64,000 nt of DNA from contig JBQVNB010000001.1 of NCBI GenBank assembly GCA_052435735.1, forward strand, positions 242,522 through 306,521. The letters are read 5' to 3'. Shown in pieces: positions 25,151 through 34,334 of this stretch. Source of the DNA: Aliihoeflea sp052435735 (GTDB lineage Bacteria > Pseudomonadota > Alphaproteobacteria > Rhizobiales > Rhizobiaceae). Numbering within the stretch: the first letter of the stretch is position 1; each line of letters opens with the position of its first letter. Under the pieces are notes generated by a model. It was not told the DNA's origin. It saw only the letters and a list, made by a program, of their open reading frames with translations, and did no database searches. Both the position numbers and the translations under genes were made by a program.

Positions 25151-25182
25151 TTCCAGTCTCCGGGCCGTCAAATACCCGAACG
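25151..25182 (-). promoter_or_regulatory. Conserved 32-nt motif upstream of csp copy 2
   Basis: Matches the motif at 24673-24704 at 29 of 32 positions, here 99-130 nt upstream of the ATG. A CAATAT hexamer lies just before it (read towards csp), so the motif may start right at the transcript 5' end, like the cold box in E. coli cspA mRNA. The regulatory role is inferred. Confidence 0.55.
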
Positions 25183-25250
25183 CATATTGCATGACACGGA
25201 ACGGCGGCCAAGGCAAGGTATGGTTGAATCCATGCCTTGGCCCCGTTGCG

Positions 25251-26885
25251 TCACTGACCCGGTGCGGATGCCGGTATCGTCGTCACGTAGCGCTCGCCGC
25301 GAAGGCCCCGCCAGGTGCTGAACATCATCAGCACCAGGAGGACGGCGAAGGGCAGGCCCGTCGCCACGGCCGCCGATTGCAACGCGGCCAGGCCACCGCT
25401 CAAGAGGAGTGTGATCGCAACCAGTCCTTCGAACGAGGCCCAGAAGACGCGCTGCGCGGTTGGCGCGTCGACCTTGCCGCCGGCGGTGATGGTGTCGATC
25501 ACCAGCGACCCCGAATCCGACGAGGTGACAAAGAAGATGATGACGAGCACAATGCCGACGAACGAGACGATCTGCGTCAGCGGCAGTGCGTTGGCCATGA
25601 TGAACAGTTTCAGGTCGTCCGAGGCCTCGGCAACCAGCGCGTTGCCGGCGACGGCGACCTGATCGATCGCGGTGCCGCCGAAGGTCGACATCCAGATGAT
25701 CGACAGGACGGTGGGCACGATCAGGACGCAGGTCATGAATTCGCGCACCGTGCGTCCCCGCGAGACGCGGGCGATGAACATGCCGACGAAGGGCGACCAA
25801 GAAATCCACCACGCCCAGTAGAACGTCGTCCAGCCATGCAGGAAGTTGACGTCCTCCCGGCCGAACGGGTTGGCCAGCGGCAGGAGGTAGGTGAAGTAGG
25901 ACACCGTGTTCCGGAAGAAGCCGGTGACGATCACCAGCGTCGGCCCGGCCAGCAGGATGAACAGGAGCAGGGTAAGAGCCAGCGCCATGTTGATTTCCGA
26001 CAGGCGCTTCACGCCCGCTTCCAGCCCGGCCACGACCGAGACCAGCGCGATGGCCGTGATGACGACGATCAGGATGACCTTGTTGCCGTCCGTTGCCGGA
26101 ATGCCGAACAGGAATTCGATGCCCGCCATCGCCTGTTCGGCGCCGAAACCGAGCGAAGTGGCGAGACCGAAGAGCGTGGCGAAGACGGCGAGCGTGTCGA
26201 TGATGTGGCCCGGCCAGCCCCAGACGCGCTCGCCCAGAAGCGGATAGAAGACCGAGCGCAGCGTCAGCGGCAGGCCGCGATTGTAGGAGAAGAAGGCGAG
26301 CGACAGCGCGAGAACGGCGTAGATCGCCCAGGGGTGAAGGCCCCAGTGATAGATGGTTGCGGCCATTGCGAGGCTTTGTGCCGCGGCTGTGTCACCTTCA
26401 GCGCCGCCAAGCGGAGCCCAATCGGTGCGAACGCCGTTTTCGACCGTAACGCCGCCGAGTGCGGCCTGGTAGTGACCGAGCGGTTCGGAAACGCCGAAAT
26501 ACATGAGGCCGATGCCCATGCCGGCCGCGAACAGCATCGAGAACCAGCCGAGATAGCTGTAGTCGGGCCTTGCATCGGCGCCGCCGAGGCGGATGGAGCC
26601 GAGCGGCGTGACGATGAGGACAAGGCTGAACAGCACGAACAGATTGCCCGCGATCATCAGCAACCAGTCGAAATTGTCGGTCAGCCAAGGCCGCAGCCAG
26701 GCGAAGAAATCCCCAGTCGTCACCGGGAACAGCAGTGTGAGGATCACGAAGACGACCACCACGCCGCCCGAGATCGCGAAGACCGGGTTGTGAATATCCA
26801 GTCCGAAGACCTGAATGTTGTCTTGTCCGACCTCGTAGTCGATATCATCGACCGTAGCGGTGCTTTTGTTTGGTTCTTCTTCCAT
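25251..26885 (-). CDS. BCCT family betaine/choline/carnitine transporter
   Basis: Secondary transporter of the inner membrane with about twelve helices; uptake of compatible solutes such as glycine betaine or choline. The 544-residue protein has the BCCT landmarks GMGIGLMYFGVSEPLGHYQA, WGLHPWAIYAVLALSLAFFS, the substrate-helix signature WTTFYWAWWISWSPFVGMFI and ARVSRGRTVREFM, and FFVTSSDSGSLVID. The exact solute cannot be read with certainty. The start is ATG 26885; an upstream ATG at 26948 would add 21 residues without family similarity. Confidence 0.94.
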   Translation of the reverse strand: MEEEPNKSTATVDDIDYEVGQDNIQVFGLDIHNPVFAISGGVVVVFVILTLLFPVTTGDFFAWLRPWLTDNFDWLLMIAGNLFVLFSLVLIVTPLGSIRLGGADARPDYSYLGWFSMLFAAGMGIGLMYFGVSEPLGHYQAALGGVTVENGVRTDWAPLGGAEGDTAAAQSLAMAATIYHWGLHPWAIYAVLALSLAFFSYNRGLPLTLRSVFYPLLGERVWGWPGHIIDTLAVFATLFGLATSLGFGAEQAMAGIEFLFGIPATDGNKVILIVVITAIALVSVVAGLEAGVKRLSEINMALALTLLLFILLAGPTLVIVTGFFRNTVSYFTYLLPLANPFGREDVNFLHGWTTFYWAWWISWSPFVGMFIARVSRGRTVREFMTCVLIVPTVLSIIWMSTFGGTAIDQVAVAGNALVAEASDDLKLFIMANALPLTQIVSFVGIVLVIIFFVTSSDSGSLVIDTITAGGKVDAPTAQRVFWASFEGLVAITLLLSGGLAALQSAAVATGLPFAVLLVLMMFSTWRGLRGERYVTTIPASAPGQ

Positions 26886-27081
26886 GGATAGGTCCCCGTC
26901 TTTAGTTCCTTGCTCGGAGGTATCCTCTGTCAGCAAGCAGAAATGCACAGCTTCCGCTGCGGCATATCGTGACGGTATCTGATCAACCTGAAAGAAAGCC
27001 GGCGAAAGCGCGATGGCACGGGAACCTAACGCGCTGACGCCTCATTTCAACCATAATTCTGGCCGTCGGTGAAAAATCGGC

Positions 27082-28290
27082 TCAGAGAAGCGACGCCGTG
27101 AAGCGCTGGATTCGGCTGCAAGCCTCTTCCAGCAAGGCTTCGGAAGTCGCGTAGGAAATGCGGAAATTCGGGCCGAGGCCGAAGGCCGAACCGTGGACGA
27201 CGGCGACGCCTTCCTGCTCCAGAAGCGCCGAGACGAAATCTTCGTCGGTCTCGATCACCTTGCCGCCCTGCGTCTTCTTGCCGATCAGCTCCGCACAGGA
27301 CGGATAGACGTAGAACGCGCCTTCCGGCACCGGGCAGGAAATGCCCTTGGCCTGGTTCAACATCGAGACGACGAGGTCGCGGCGTCCCTGGAAGATGTCC
27401 TTGTTCTTCGCCACGAAGTCCTGCGGTCCGTTCAGCGCCTCGACCGCCGCCCACTGCGCGATGGTGCAGGCGCCGGAGGTCTGCTGGCCCTGGATCATGT
27501 CCATCGCCTTGATCAGCGCGATCGGACCGGCCGCATAGCCGATGCGCCAGCCGGTCATGGCATAGGCCTTGGAGACGCCGTTCATCGTCAGCGTGCGCTC
27601 ATAGAGCTTCGGCTCGACCTCGGCGATCGTCTTGAAGACGAAGTCGCCATAGGTCAGGTGCTCGTACATGTCGTCGGTCAGCGTCCACACATGCGGGTGC
27701 TTGAGCAGCACGTCGGCGATGGCGCGCAGCTCGGCCTCGGTATAGGCCGCGCCGGACGGGTTCGACGGCGAGTTCATCAACAGCCACTTGGTCTTCGGCG
27801 TGATCACCTTTTCCAGCGCCTCGGCCGTCAGCTTGAAGCCATTGTCGATCGAGGTTTCGGCAAAAACCGACGTGCCGCCGCAGATCGCCACCATCTCCGG
27901 GTAGGAGACCCAATAGGGGCGGGGGATGATGACCTCGTCGCCGGCGTTCAGCGTCGCCATGAAGGCGTTGAACAGGATCTGCTTGCCGCCGGTGCCGACG
28001 ATGGTCTGCTCGGGCGTGTAGTCGAGATTGTTCTCGCGCTTGAACTTGGCAGCGATCGCCTTGCGCAGTTCGGAAATGCCGGAGACCGGCGGATACTTGG
28101 TCTCGCCACGGCGGATGGCCTCGACGGCGGCATCCTTGATGTTGTCCGGCGTGTCGAAATCGGGCTCGCCGGCGCCAAGGCCGATGACGTCGCGACCCTG
28201 CGCTTTCAGTTCGCGCGCCTTCTGCGTCACCGCGATGGTCGCGGACGGCTTCACGCGGGAAAGGGCATCGGCAAGAAAGGCCATGGTCAT
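27082..28290 (-). CDS. Aspartate/aromatic aminotransferase, class I
   Basis: PLP-dependent aminotransferase of the Igamma type used in rhizobia for aspartate (AatA-like). The 402-residue protein has VIGLGAGEPDFDTPDNIKDA near the start, the substrate/PLP segment MNSPSNPSGAAYTEAELRAI, PLP Lys in TLTMNGVSKAYAMTGWRIGY (SKAYAMTGWRIGY core), and the C-terminal Arg in NFRISYA. ATG 28290 and ATG 28284 are both possible starts; the GGAGA box is 4 nt from the first and 10 from the second. Divergent from the EAL operon. Confidence 0.94.
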   Translation of the reverse strand: MTMAFLADALSRVKPSATIAVTQKARELKAQGRDVIGLGAGEPDFDTPDNIKDAAVEAIRRGETKYPPVSGISELRKAIAAKFKRENNLDYTPEQTIVGTGGKQILFNAFMATLNAGDEVIIPRPYWVSYPEMVAICGGTSVFAETSIDNGFKLTAEALEKVITPKTKWLLMNSPSNPSGAAYTEAELRAIADVLLKHPHVWTLTDDMYEHLTYGDFVFKTIAEVEPKLYERTLTMNGVSKAYAMTGWRIGYAAGPIALIKAMDMIQGQQTSGACTIAQWAAVEALNGPQDFVAKNKDIFQGRRDLVVSMLNQAKGISCPVPEGAFYVYPSCAELIGKKTQGGKVIETDEDFVSALLEQEGVAVVHGSAFGLGPNFRISYATSEALLEEACSRIQRFTASLL

Positions 28291-28459
28291 TCGTCTCCGG
28301 CTCGTTTTCAGCCGCCTGTCGCGGCCGCCGGCTTAATGAATGATCCGGCGTCGAATCGCAAGGCTCGAAGGTTGGACCAGTCATCCGCGATTAACGCCTG
28401 CTTAGCCTTGTGCAACTAAGCTTCGCAGGAAGTTTGTCGCCCAGGGGAGGGCCGTTCTC

Positions 28460-29368
28460 TTGGCCCGCAGTCTCGGCCTGCCGCACATCATGCGCGAAGC
28501 CGACGGCACCGCCGTCGGCCACTGGGGACCTTATGTCCTCAAGACCGCCTTCCAGCCGATCTTCGCCTTCGAGCCCGACGGCTTGAAGCAGCGGGCATTC
28601 GAAGGGCTGATCCGGCCCTTCCGCGATGGCCAGGCGACGTCGCCGGGCCAGTTCTTCGCCGCCATTCCGAGCATCGACCGTCTACGTGTCGAGGCGCTGG
28701 CGCGCGATCTTCACATCCTCAATGCGGGAACGGCGTTCGGGCCGCAGGTGACGCTGTTCATCAATTTCGACCCCTCGCTCTTTTGCGAAAAGCCGGTGGT
28801 CGACACGGCGCTGCACGAAATGCGGATCGTGCTGGGCGAGGCGGGCCTGCCGTTCGAGAACATCGTTTGCGAGGTGACGGAGCAGCCGTCGGGCTCGGCC
28901 CTTGCGCTGCAGGATTTCGTCGCCGCGCTGCGCCGCGAGGGCTATCGCGTCGCCGTAGACGACTACGGCGCCGAAAGCTCGGACATGGAGCGCGTCAAGC
29001 AGTTGCGGCCCGACATCGTCAAGTTCGACGCCAAATGGGTAGCCCGTCTGATGGATTCACAGCCCGGCGTCACCTTGCTTAAGGTCATGGTCGGGGAATT
29101 TCGGCAGCAGGGCATCGTGACCGTCTTCGAGGGCATCGAGGAAAACTGGCAGCTCGACGTGGCGCATGAAGTGGGTGCGTCGATGGTCCAGGGCTTCGTC
29201 CTCGCACGGCCCGAACTGTCGCCGACGAGCTTTCGGCTCGAAGGCGGCGAACCCGCGCAGGCGTGCACTCCTTCAGACCCGGCACCGGAAGCGCTCATCG
29301 TCGGGGACGCCCCGGTCATCGCGCGCAAGCCGCAGGGCCGGGTCTTCGGCCGGCGGGGGCTGATATGA
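28460..29368 (+). CDS. EAL-domain protein, putative c-di-GMP phosphodiesterase
   Basis: The 302-residue protein is a stand-alone EAL domain with no sensor. Key sites look kept: EGL (for EAL, residues 48-50), Asn in LFINFD, Glu in CEVTEQ, the Asp pair in VDDYGAES, Lys in PDIVKFDAKW, Glu in FEGIEE and the Gln in VQGFVLA. It could therefore hydrolyse c-di-GMP. It starts at TTG 28460 after an AGGGGAGGG box. Its ATGA stop overlaps the start of a second EAL gene. Confidence 0.88.
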   Translation: MARSLGLPHIMREADGTAVGHWGPYVLKTAFQPIFAFEPDGLKQRAFEGLIRPFRDGQATSPGQFFAAIPSIDRLRVEALARDLHILNAGTAFGPQVTLFINFDPSLFCEKPVVDTALHEMRIVLGEAGLPFENIVCEVTEQPSGSALALQDFVAALRREGYRVAVDDYGAESSDMERVKQLRPDIVKFDAKWVARLMDSQPGVTLLKVMVGEFRQQGIVTVFEGIEENWQLDVAHEVGASMVQGFVLARPELSPTSFRLEGGEPAQACTPSDPAPEALIVGDAPVIARKPQGRVFGRRGLI

Positions 29369-30213
29369 CCCGTTTCGCGGATCTCGGCACCAATGTCGCG
29401 GCGGCGATCCTCCATGACGAGATCGGCCTTGCCATCGGTCACTTCGACGGTCACGTCCTGCGCTCCGCCTACCAGCCGATCTATCGCCTGCAGAGCGGAC
29501 GGCTTTCGGTCGTGGGCGCGCGGGCGCTGGTGCGGCCGAGCCGCGACGGGCGGCCGGCGCTGCCCTCGCGCTTCTTCGAGCGGCTGCGCGGCGAAGACCG
29601 GCTGACATTCGAATGTCTGTGCCAGACGCTGCACATCGCGAACCTCCCCTATGTCGATCTCGATACGGCGACCCTTGCGCTGCGGCTCGACCAGATGCCG
29701 CGCGACATGCTCGACGCCGCGCTCAGGCTTCTGCGTCTGGCGACGGACGAGCTCGAGGAGGAGGGCTACGATCCGCCGCGCATCTGGTGCGAGTTTGCGG
29801 CCACGCCCATGGCGGCCGAACAGGCGGTCGCGGTGCGTGCGCACGGATTTCGCGTCGCGCTGTGCGATTTCGGCCCCGAGCCGGCGGGCATCGCGGCGGC
29901 GATGGCGGCGACGCCCGACTATATCCGCCTCGACGGGACATGGTTCCGCACGGTGGCGCGGGCGCCCGAGGCCCGCACGCTGCTCGCGCGGCTGACGGCG
30001 CTGCTTCACGCGCAGGGCATCGAGGTTCTGGCCGACGGGGTGGAAACGACGCCGCAATTCGAGGCGGCGCTCGATGTCGGCGCGGACATGTATCAGGGCT
30101 TCCTCTTAGCGCCGCCTTTCCTGGCCGGTTCCGCCTTCACCCAGCGCCCGCTGCGCCTGCCCGAACTTTTGCGCCCGCACGGCAAGGTCATCCCGCTGCG
30201 GCGTCCGGCCTGA
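29365..30213 (+). CDS. Degenerate EAL-domain protein
   Basis: The 282-residue protein has an EAL fold (YQPIYRLQSG, YQGFLLAPPF) but lost several catalytic residues: ARAL instead of EAL, Leu for the Asn (LALRLDQM), a single Asp in ALCDFGPE instead of DD, and Arg for Lys (YIRLDG). It is thus probably a c-di-GMP binder or a regulatory partner and not an enzyme. ATG overlaps the TGA of the first EAL gene (ATGA), so the two are translationally coupled and may act together. Confidence 0.85.
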   Translation: MTRFADLGTNVAAAILHDEIGLAIGHFDGHVLRSAYQPIYRLQSGRLSVVGARALVRPSRDGRPALPSRFFERLRGEDRLTFECLCQTLHIANLPYVDLDTATLALRLDQMPRDMLDAALRLLRLATDELEEEGYDPPRIWCEFAATPMAAEQAVAVRAHGFRVALCDFGPEPAGIAAAMAATPDYIRLDGTWFRTVARAPEARTLLARLTALLHAQGIEVLADGVETTPQFEAALDVGADMYQGFLLAPPFLAGSAFTQRPLRLPELLRPHGKVIPLRRPA

Positions 30214-30310
30214 GCGCTTTCATCAGGCGAAATCATCGATCCATCACCGGCAGGGGCTCGCTTGGCACGGCTAGGCTTGGCAATCTCGCTCCGAACCAGC
30301 GGAGAGCGAC

Positions 30311-30925
30311 ATGCTGACCCTTTACGGAATGACCGACAGCGGCAATTGCTACAAGCCGCGCCTTCTGCTCGCCAAGCTCGGGCGGCCCTTCCGCCATGTC
30401 GAGGTTTCGACCGTCGATGGCGGCACCAGGACCGCCGACTACCTGGCCAAAAATCCAAACGGCAAGGTTCCGCTGCTCGAATTCGAGGACGGGCGGATGC
30501 TGGCCGAAAGCAACGCGATCCTGCTGCATCTGGCCGAAGGCACGCGCTTCCTGCCGACCGACCCCTATGAGCGCGCGCTCGCCTATCAGTGGCTGTTCTT
30601 CGAGCAGTACAGCCACGAGCCCCAGATCGCGGTGCGCCGCTCGCTGGTCAAATATCCGCACCTTGCCGCAGCGGTGAGCAAAAAGCGGATGGCGGCGCTT
30701 CTCGACGGCGGAAACAAGGCGCTCGCCGTGATGGAACAACGGCTTGCGCGCGCGCCGTTCTTTGCCGGCGAAGGGCTCTGCGTCGCCGACATCGCGCTCT
30801 ACGCCTACACCCACGATGCCGAAGCCGCCGGTTTCGAATTGGCGCGGTTTCCTTTCGTTTCGGCGTGGCTTGCGCGCGTGGCTGCCGATGAGTGCCATGT
30901 CGAAATCGGTTGGACACCTGCCTGA
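30311..30925 (+). CDS. Glutathione S-transferase family protein
   Basis: The 204-residue protein has an N-terminal thioredoxin-like GST domain (MLTLYGMTDSGNCYKPRLLL, NPNGKVPLLEFEDGRMLAES with the cis-Pro and the Glu-Ser glutathione-binding pair) and an all-helical C-terminal domain (GLCVADIALYAYTHDAEAAG). Substrates of such family members are usually unknown. ATG 30311 follows GGAGAGCGAC. Confidence 0.92.
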   Translation: MLTLYGMTDSGNCYKPRLLLAKLGRPFRHVEVSTVDGGTRTADYLAKNPNGKVPLLEFEDGRMLAESNAILLHLAEGTRFLPTDPYERALAYQWLFFEQYSHEPQIAVRRSLVKYPHLAAAVSKKRMAALLDGGNKALAVMEQRLARAPFFAGEGLCVADIALYAYTHDAEAAGFELARFPFVSAWLARVAADECHVEIGWTPA

Positions 30926-31003
30926 AAGCTAGGCAAACTGCGCAACTCGGCAGCTTTCCTGTTGACTCTTAGCCGATTTCGGGAAATTTCGTTTCCAGTT
31001 TCA

Positions 31004-31030
31004 CCGGATAACAGCAAAACTGTTGTCCGG
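31004..31030. promoter_or_regulatory. Inverted repeat upstream of ugpB, probable operator
   Basis: CCGGATAACAG and CTGTTGTCCGG (11-bp arms with one mismatch, 5-bp spacer CAAAA) lie 66 nt upstream of ugpB. A weak promoter (TTGTCC at 31023-31028 and GATAGT at 31046-31051, 17-bp spacing) overlaps the right arm, so a bound repressor would block it. No Pho box of the usual spacing could be found by eye. Confidence 0.5.
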
Positions 31031-31095
31031 TTGTCACAAACCGCCGATAGTGCGGTTCGCGGAAGTAACCTTTCGCCAACAAACGGGAGCGAAAC

Positions 31096-32406
31096 ATGTC
31101 CATGAAAGCCTATGCGGCGGGTCTTGCCGCCACCTTTACCCTTCTGTCCGCCTCGACCGCGCTCGCCCAGACGCAGATCGACTGGTGGCACGCCATGACC
31201 GGCGCCAACAACGAAGTCGTCGACACGCTGGCCGCCGAATTCAACGACAGCCAGGACGAGTACAAGGTCGTTCCGGTCTTCAAGGGCACCTATCCCGAGA
31301 CGCTCAATGCGGGCATCGCCGCGTTCCGCGCCAACCAGGCGCCGCACATCATCCAGGTCTTCGACGTCGGCACGGGCGTCATGATGGCTGCCGAAGGCGC
31401 CGTGAAGCCGGTCGCCGACATCCTGTCGATGGGCGGCACCGAGTTCGACAAGTCGCAGTACCTGGCCGGCATCGCCGCCTACTACTCGCGTCCGGACGGC
31501 ACCATGCTGTCCTTCCCCTACAACTCCTCCTCGCCGATCCTCTACTACAACAAGGACGTGTTCGAGGAAGCCGGTCTCGATCCGGAAACCCCGCCCGCAA
31601 CCTGGCCGGAAGTCTTCGAAGCCGCCAAGAAGATCAAGGAATCGGGTGCTGCCCCGTGCGGCCTGACCTCGACCTGGCTGACCTGGATCGGCCTCGAGAA
31701 CTTCGCCGCCTGGAACAACCTTCAGTACGGCACCAACGAGAACGGCCTGGCCGGCACCGATGTCGAGCTGAAGATCAATGAAGGCCAGTTCGTCACCCAC
31801 TTCCAGAATTTCGCCGACCTCGCCGCCGACGACACGTTCCGCTATGGCGGGCGCACCTCGGAAGCCAAGCAGCTCTTCCTGTCGGGCGAATGCGCGATCA
31901 TGACCGAATCCTCGGGTGGTCTCGGCGACGTCATCAATTCGGGCATGAATTACGGCCTCGGCCAGCTTCCCTACTATCCGGAAGCCGAAGGTGCCCCGCA
32001 GAACACCATTCCCGGCGGCGCGAGCCTCTGGGTGTTCGAAGGCAAGTCGGACGAGGAATATGCCGGTGTCGCGGCGTTCTTCGACTTCCTCTCGCAGACC
32101 GAGATCCAGGCCCGCCTGCACCAGGTTTCCGGCTACCTGCCGGTGACGATGGCCGCGTATGAGGCGACCAAGGAATCGGGCTTCTACGAGGAGAACCCGG
32201 GCCGTGAGATTCCGATCACGCAGATGATGGGCAAGGAGCCGACCGAGAATTCGCGCGGCGTGCGTCTCGTCAACCTGCCGCAGGTCCGCGACATCCAGAA
32301 CGAAGAGTTCGAAAAGATGCTCGCCGGCGAGCAGGACGCGCAGACGGCGCTGAACAATGCCGTCGAGCGCTCCAATGCCGCCATCCAGGAAGCCATCGGC
32401 AACTAA
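31096..32406 (+). CDS. ugpB: sn-Glycerol-3-phosphate ABC transporter, binding protein
   Basis: Periplasmic solute-binding protein of the UgpBAEC importer for glycerol-3-phosphate and glycerophosphodiesters. The 436-residue protein has a signal peptide (MSMKAYAAGLAATFTLLSAS, cleavage after ALA) and the UgpB landmarks IDWWHAMTGANNEVVDTLAA, FPYNSSSPILYYNKDVFEEA and GYLPVTMAAYEATKESGFYE. The size is normal. It is the first gene of the operon, with a hairpin between it and ugpA. Confidence 0.95.
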   Translation: MSMKAYAAGLAATFTLLSASTALAQTQIDWWHAMTGANNEVVDTLAAEFNDSQDEYKVVPVFKGTYPETLNAGIAAFRANQAPHIIQVFDVGTGVMMAAEGAVKPVADILSMGGTEFDKSQYLAGIAAYYSRPDGTMLSFPYNSSSPILYYNKDVFEEAGLDPETPPATWPEVFEAAKKIKESGAAPCGLTSTWLTWIGLENFAAWNNLQYGTNENGLAGTDVELKINEGQFVTHFQNFADLAADDTFRYGGRTSEAKQLFLSGECAIMTESSGGLGDVINSGMNYGLGQLPYYPEAEGAPQNTIPGGASLWVFEGKSDEEYAGVAAFFDFLSQTEIQARLHQVSGYLPVTMAAYEATKESGFYEENPGREIPITQMMGKEPTENSRGVRLVNLPQVRDIQNEEFEKMLAGEQDAQTALNNAVERSNAAIQEAIGN

Positions 32407-32429
32407 GCCGGCTTTCATGAACGACATTG

Positions 32430-32463
32430 CCGCCCGCGTGGCCGACACGCGGGCGGTGCTTTA
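32430..32463 (+). terminator. Hairpin between ugpB and ugpA
   Basis: A perfect 11-bp stem (CCGCCCGCGTG and CACGCGGGCGG, 5-nt loop) follows the ugpB stop by 23 nt, with only a short T-run (TGCTTTA) after it. It may be a partial terminator or a 3' barrier against decay. Either would give more binding protein than permease, as in many binding-protein operons. Confidence 0.7.
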
Positions 32464-32526
32464 AGGGGGAACGTGGCCTCGCGCCGCGTCCCGACCCCAG
32501 AGAGCCCGGCATCGAGAGGAAATCCC

Positions 32527-33411
32527 TTGTCCCCGCGCGTCGTCTTCCCCAACAAGATCCTGCCCTATGCGCTGCTCTTGCCGCAGCTCGTCATCGTCGG
32601 CATCTTCTTTTATTGGCCCGCGAGCCAGGCGCTCTACCAGTCCGTGCTGCGCGAGGACCCGTTCGGGCTGCGCACCACCTTCGTCGGCATGCGCAATTTC
32701 CAGCGCGTGCTGGCCGATCCGAATTATCTGAACGCGGTCGAGAACACGGCGGTATTCTCCATCGCCGTCGCCTTTTTCGCCATGTCGATCGCGCTGCTGC
32801 TGGCGGTGATGGCGGACAAGATCATCAAGGGCAAGGGCATCTACCGCACCATGCTGATCTGGCCCTACGCCATCGCACCGGCGATCGCCGGCATGGTGTG
32901 GCTGTTCATGTTCAATCCCGCGATGGGCACTTTCGCCTTCATGCTGCGCTCGGCCGGCTATGCCTGGGACCCGCTCCTGAAGGGCGACCAGGCGATGATC
33001 CTCGTCATCGCGGCGGCGGCGTGGAAGCAGATTTCCTATAATTTCCTGTTCTTCGTCGCTGGCCTGCAGGCGATCCCGAAGACGCTGATCGAAGCCGCCG
33101 CCATCGACGGCGCTGGCGAAACCAAGCGTTTCTGGACGATCATCTTCCCGCTGCTCGCGCCGACGACGTTCTTCCTGCTCGTCATCAACACGACCTACGC
33201 CTTTTTCGACACGTTCGGCATCATCCATGCCGTCACCGGCGGCGGTCCGGGCAAGTCGACGGAGACGCTGGTCTACAAGGTCTATCACGACGGCTTCGTG
33301 AACCTGATCCTCGGCGATTCCGCCGCGCAATCCGTGATCCTGATGGTCATCGTCATCGTGCTGACCGCGATCCAGTTCCGCTACGTGGAAAAGAAGGTGC
33401 ACTATGGCTGA
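32527..33411 (+). CDS. ugpA: sn-Glycerol-3-phosphate ABC transporter, permease
   Basis: One of two membrane subunits of the importer (six helices). The 294-residue frame begins at TTG 32527 after an AGAGGAAA box and reads SPRVVFPNKILPYALLLPQL, the usual UgpA N-terminus; a GTG at 32473 would add 18 residues. The EAA loop that contacts the ATPase is ALIEAAAIDGAGETKRFWTI-like (near 33090-33130). It overlaps ugpE by 8 nt. Confidence 0.94.
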   Translation: MSPRVVFPNKILPYALLLPQLVIVGIFFYWPASQALYQSVLREDPFGLRTTFVGMRNFQRVLADPNYLNAVENTAVFSIAVAFFAMSIALLLAVMADKIIKGKGIYRTMLIWPYAIAPAIAGMVWLFMFNPAMGTFAFMLRSAGYAWDPLLKGDQAMILVIAAAAWKQISYNFLFFVAGLQAIPKTLIEAAAIDGAGETKRFWTIIFPLLAPTTFFLLVINTTYAFFDTFGIIHAVTGGGPGKSTETLVYKVYHDGFVNLILGDSAAQSVILMVIVIVLTAIQFRYVEKKVHYG

Positions 33412-34321
33412 GGCTGCTGCCGTGAACGGCAAATCCACCGCCGCCAAGCTCGGCCGGCGCGAAGAGGGCAACATGCTCGGCGTCTCGCGCACGTCGCGCT
33501 ACATCGCCCATGCCGTCCTGATCCTCGGCGTCCTCATCGTCGCCTTCCCGATCTACTACACCTTCGTCGCCTCGACCCATTCGCTGCAGACGATCCTGCG
33601 GCCGCCGCTGCCGCTCCTGCCGGGCGACCGGTTCTTCGAGAACTACTACCAGACGCTGTTCGGCGGCGTCGGGCGCATCGGCGGCGTGCCCGCCAGCACG
33701 CTTCTGTTCAACACGCTGGTGATGGCGCTCGGCATCGCCATCGGCAAGATCGCGATTTCGGTCCTGTCGGCCTTCGCCATCGTGTTCTTCCGCTTTCCCG
33801 GCCGGATGGTCTTCTTCTGGATCATCTTCATCACCCTGATGCTGCCGGTCGAAGTCCGCATCCTGCCGACCTACAAGGTGATGGTCGATCTCGGCCTGAT
33901 CGACACCTATGCCGGCCTGATCCTGCCGCTGATCGCATCGGCGACGGCGACGCTGCTCTTCCGCCAGTTCTTCCTGACCATTCCGGGCGAACTGATCGAG
34001 GCCGCGCGCGTCGACGGGGCAGGGCCGTGGCGCTTCTTCAAGGACATCCTGATGCCCCTGTCGAAGACCAACATCGCCGCGCTCTTCGTCATCATGTTCA
34101 TCTATGGCTGGACGCAGTATCTGTGGCCGCTTCTGGTCACCAACTCCAATTCCATGAACACGATCGTCATCGCGCTGCGGAAGATGATCTCGTTCGCCGA
34201 TGCCGATACGCAATGGCATTTGGTCATGGTCACCGCCGTCCTCGCCATGCTGCCCCCGATCCTCGTCGTGCTCTTCATGCAGCGCTGGTTCGTCAAGGGC
34301 CTGGTCGAAACCGAAAAATAA
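33404..34321 (+). CDS. ugpE: sn-Glycerol-3-phosphate ABC transporter, permease
   Basis: The second membrane subunit of the Ugp importer. The 305-residue protein starts with a polar leader of about 30 residues, then six helices beginning at YIAHAVLILGVLIVAFPIYY; the EAA loop is ELIEAARVDGAGPWRFFKDI. The start overlaps the end of ugpA by 8 nt and ugpC follows after 13 nt, so the genes are translated as a unit. Confidence 0.94.
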   Translation: MAEAAAVNGKSTAAKLGRREEGNMLGVSRTSRYIAHAVLILGVLIVAFPIYYTFVASTHSLQTILRPPLPLLPGDRFFENYYQTLFGGVGRIGGVPASTLLFNTLVMALGIAIGKIAISVLSAFAIVFFRFPGRMVFFWIIFITLMLPVEVRILPTYKVMVDLGLIDTYAGLILPLIASATATLLFRQFFLTIPGELIEAARVDGAGPWRFFKDILMPLSKTNIAALFVIMFIYGWTQYLWPLLVTNSNSMNTIVIALRKMISFADADTQWHLVMVTAVLAMLPPILVVLFMQRWFVKGLVETEK

Positions 34322-34334
34322 GAAGGCCGCTCAG

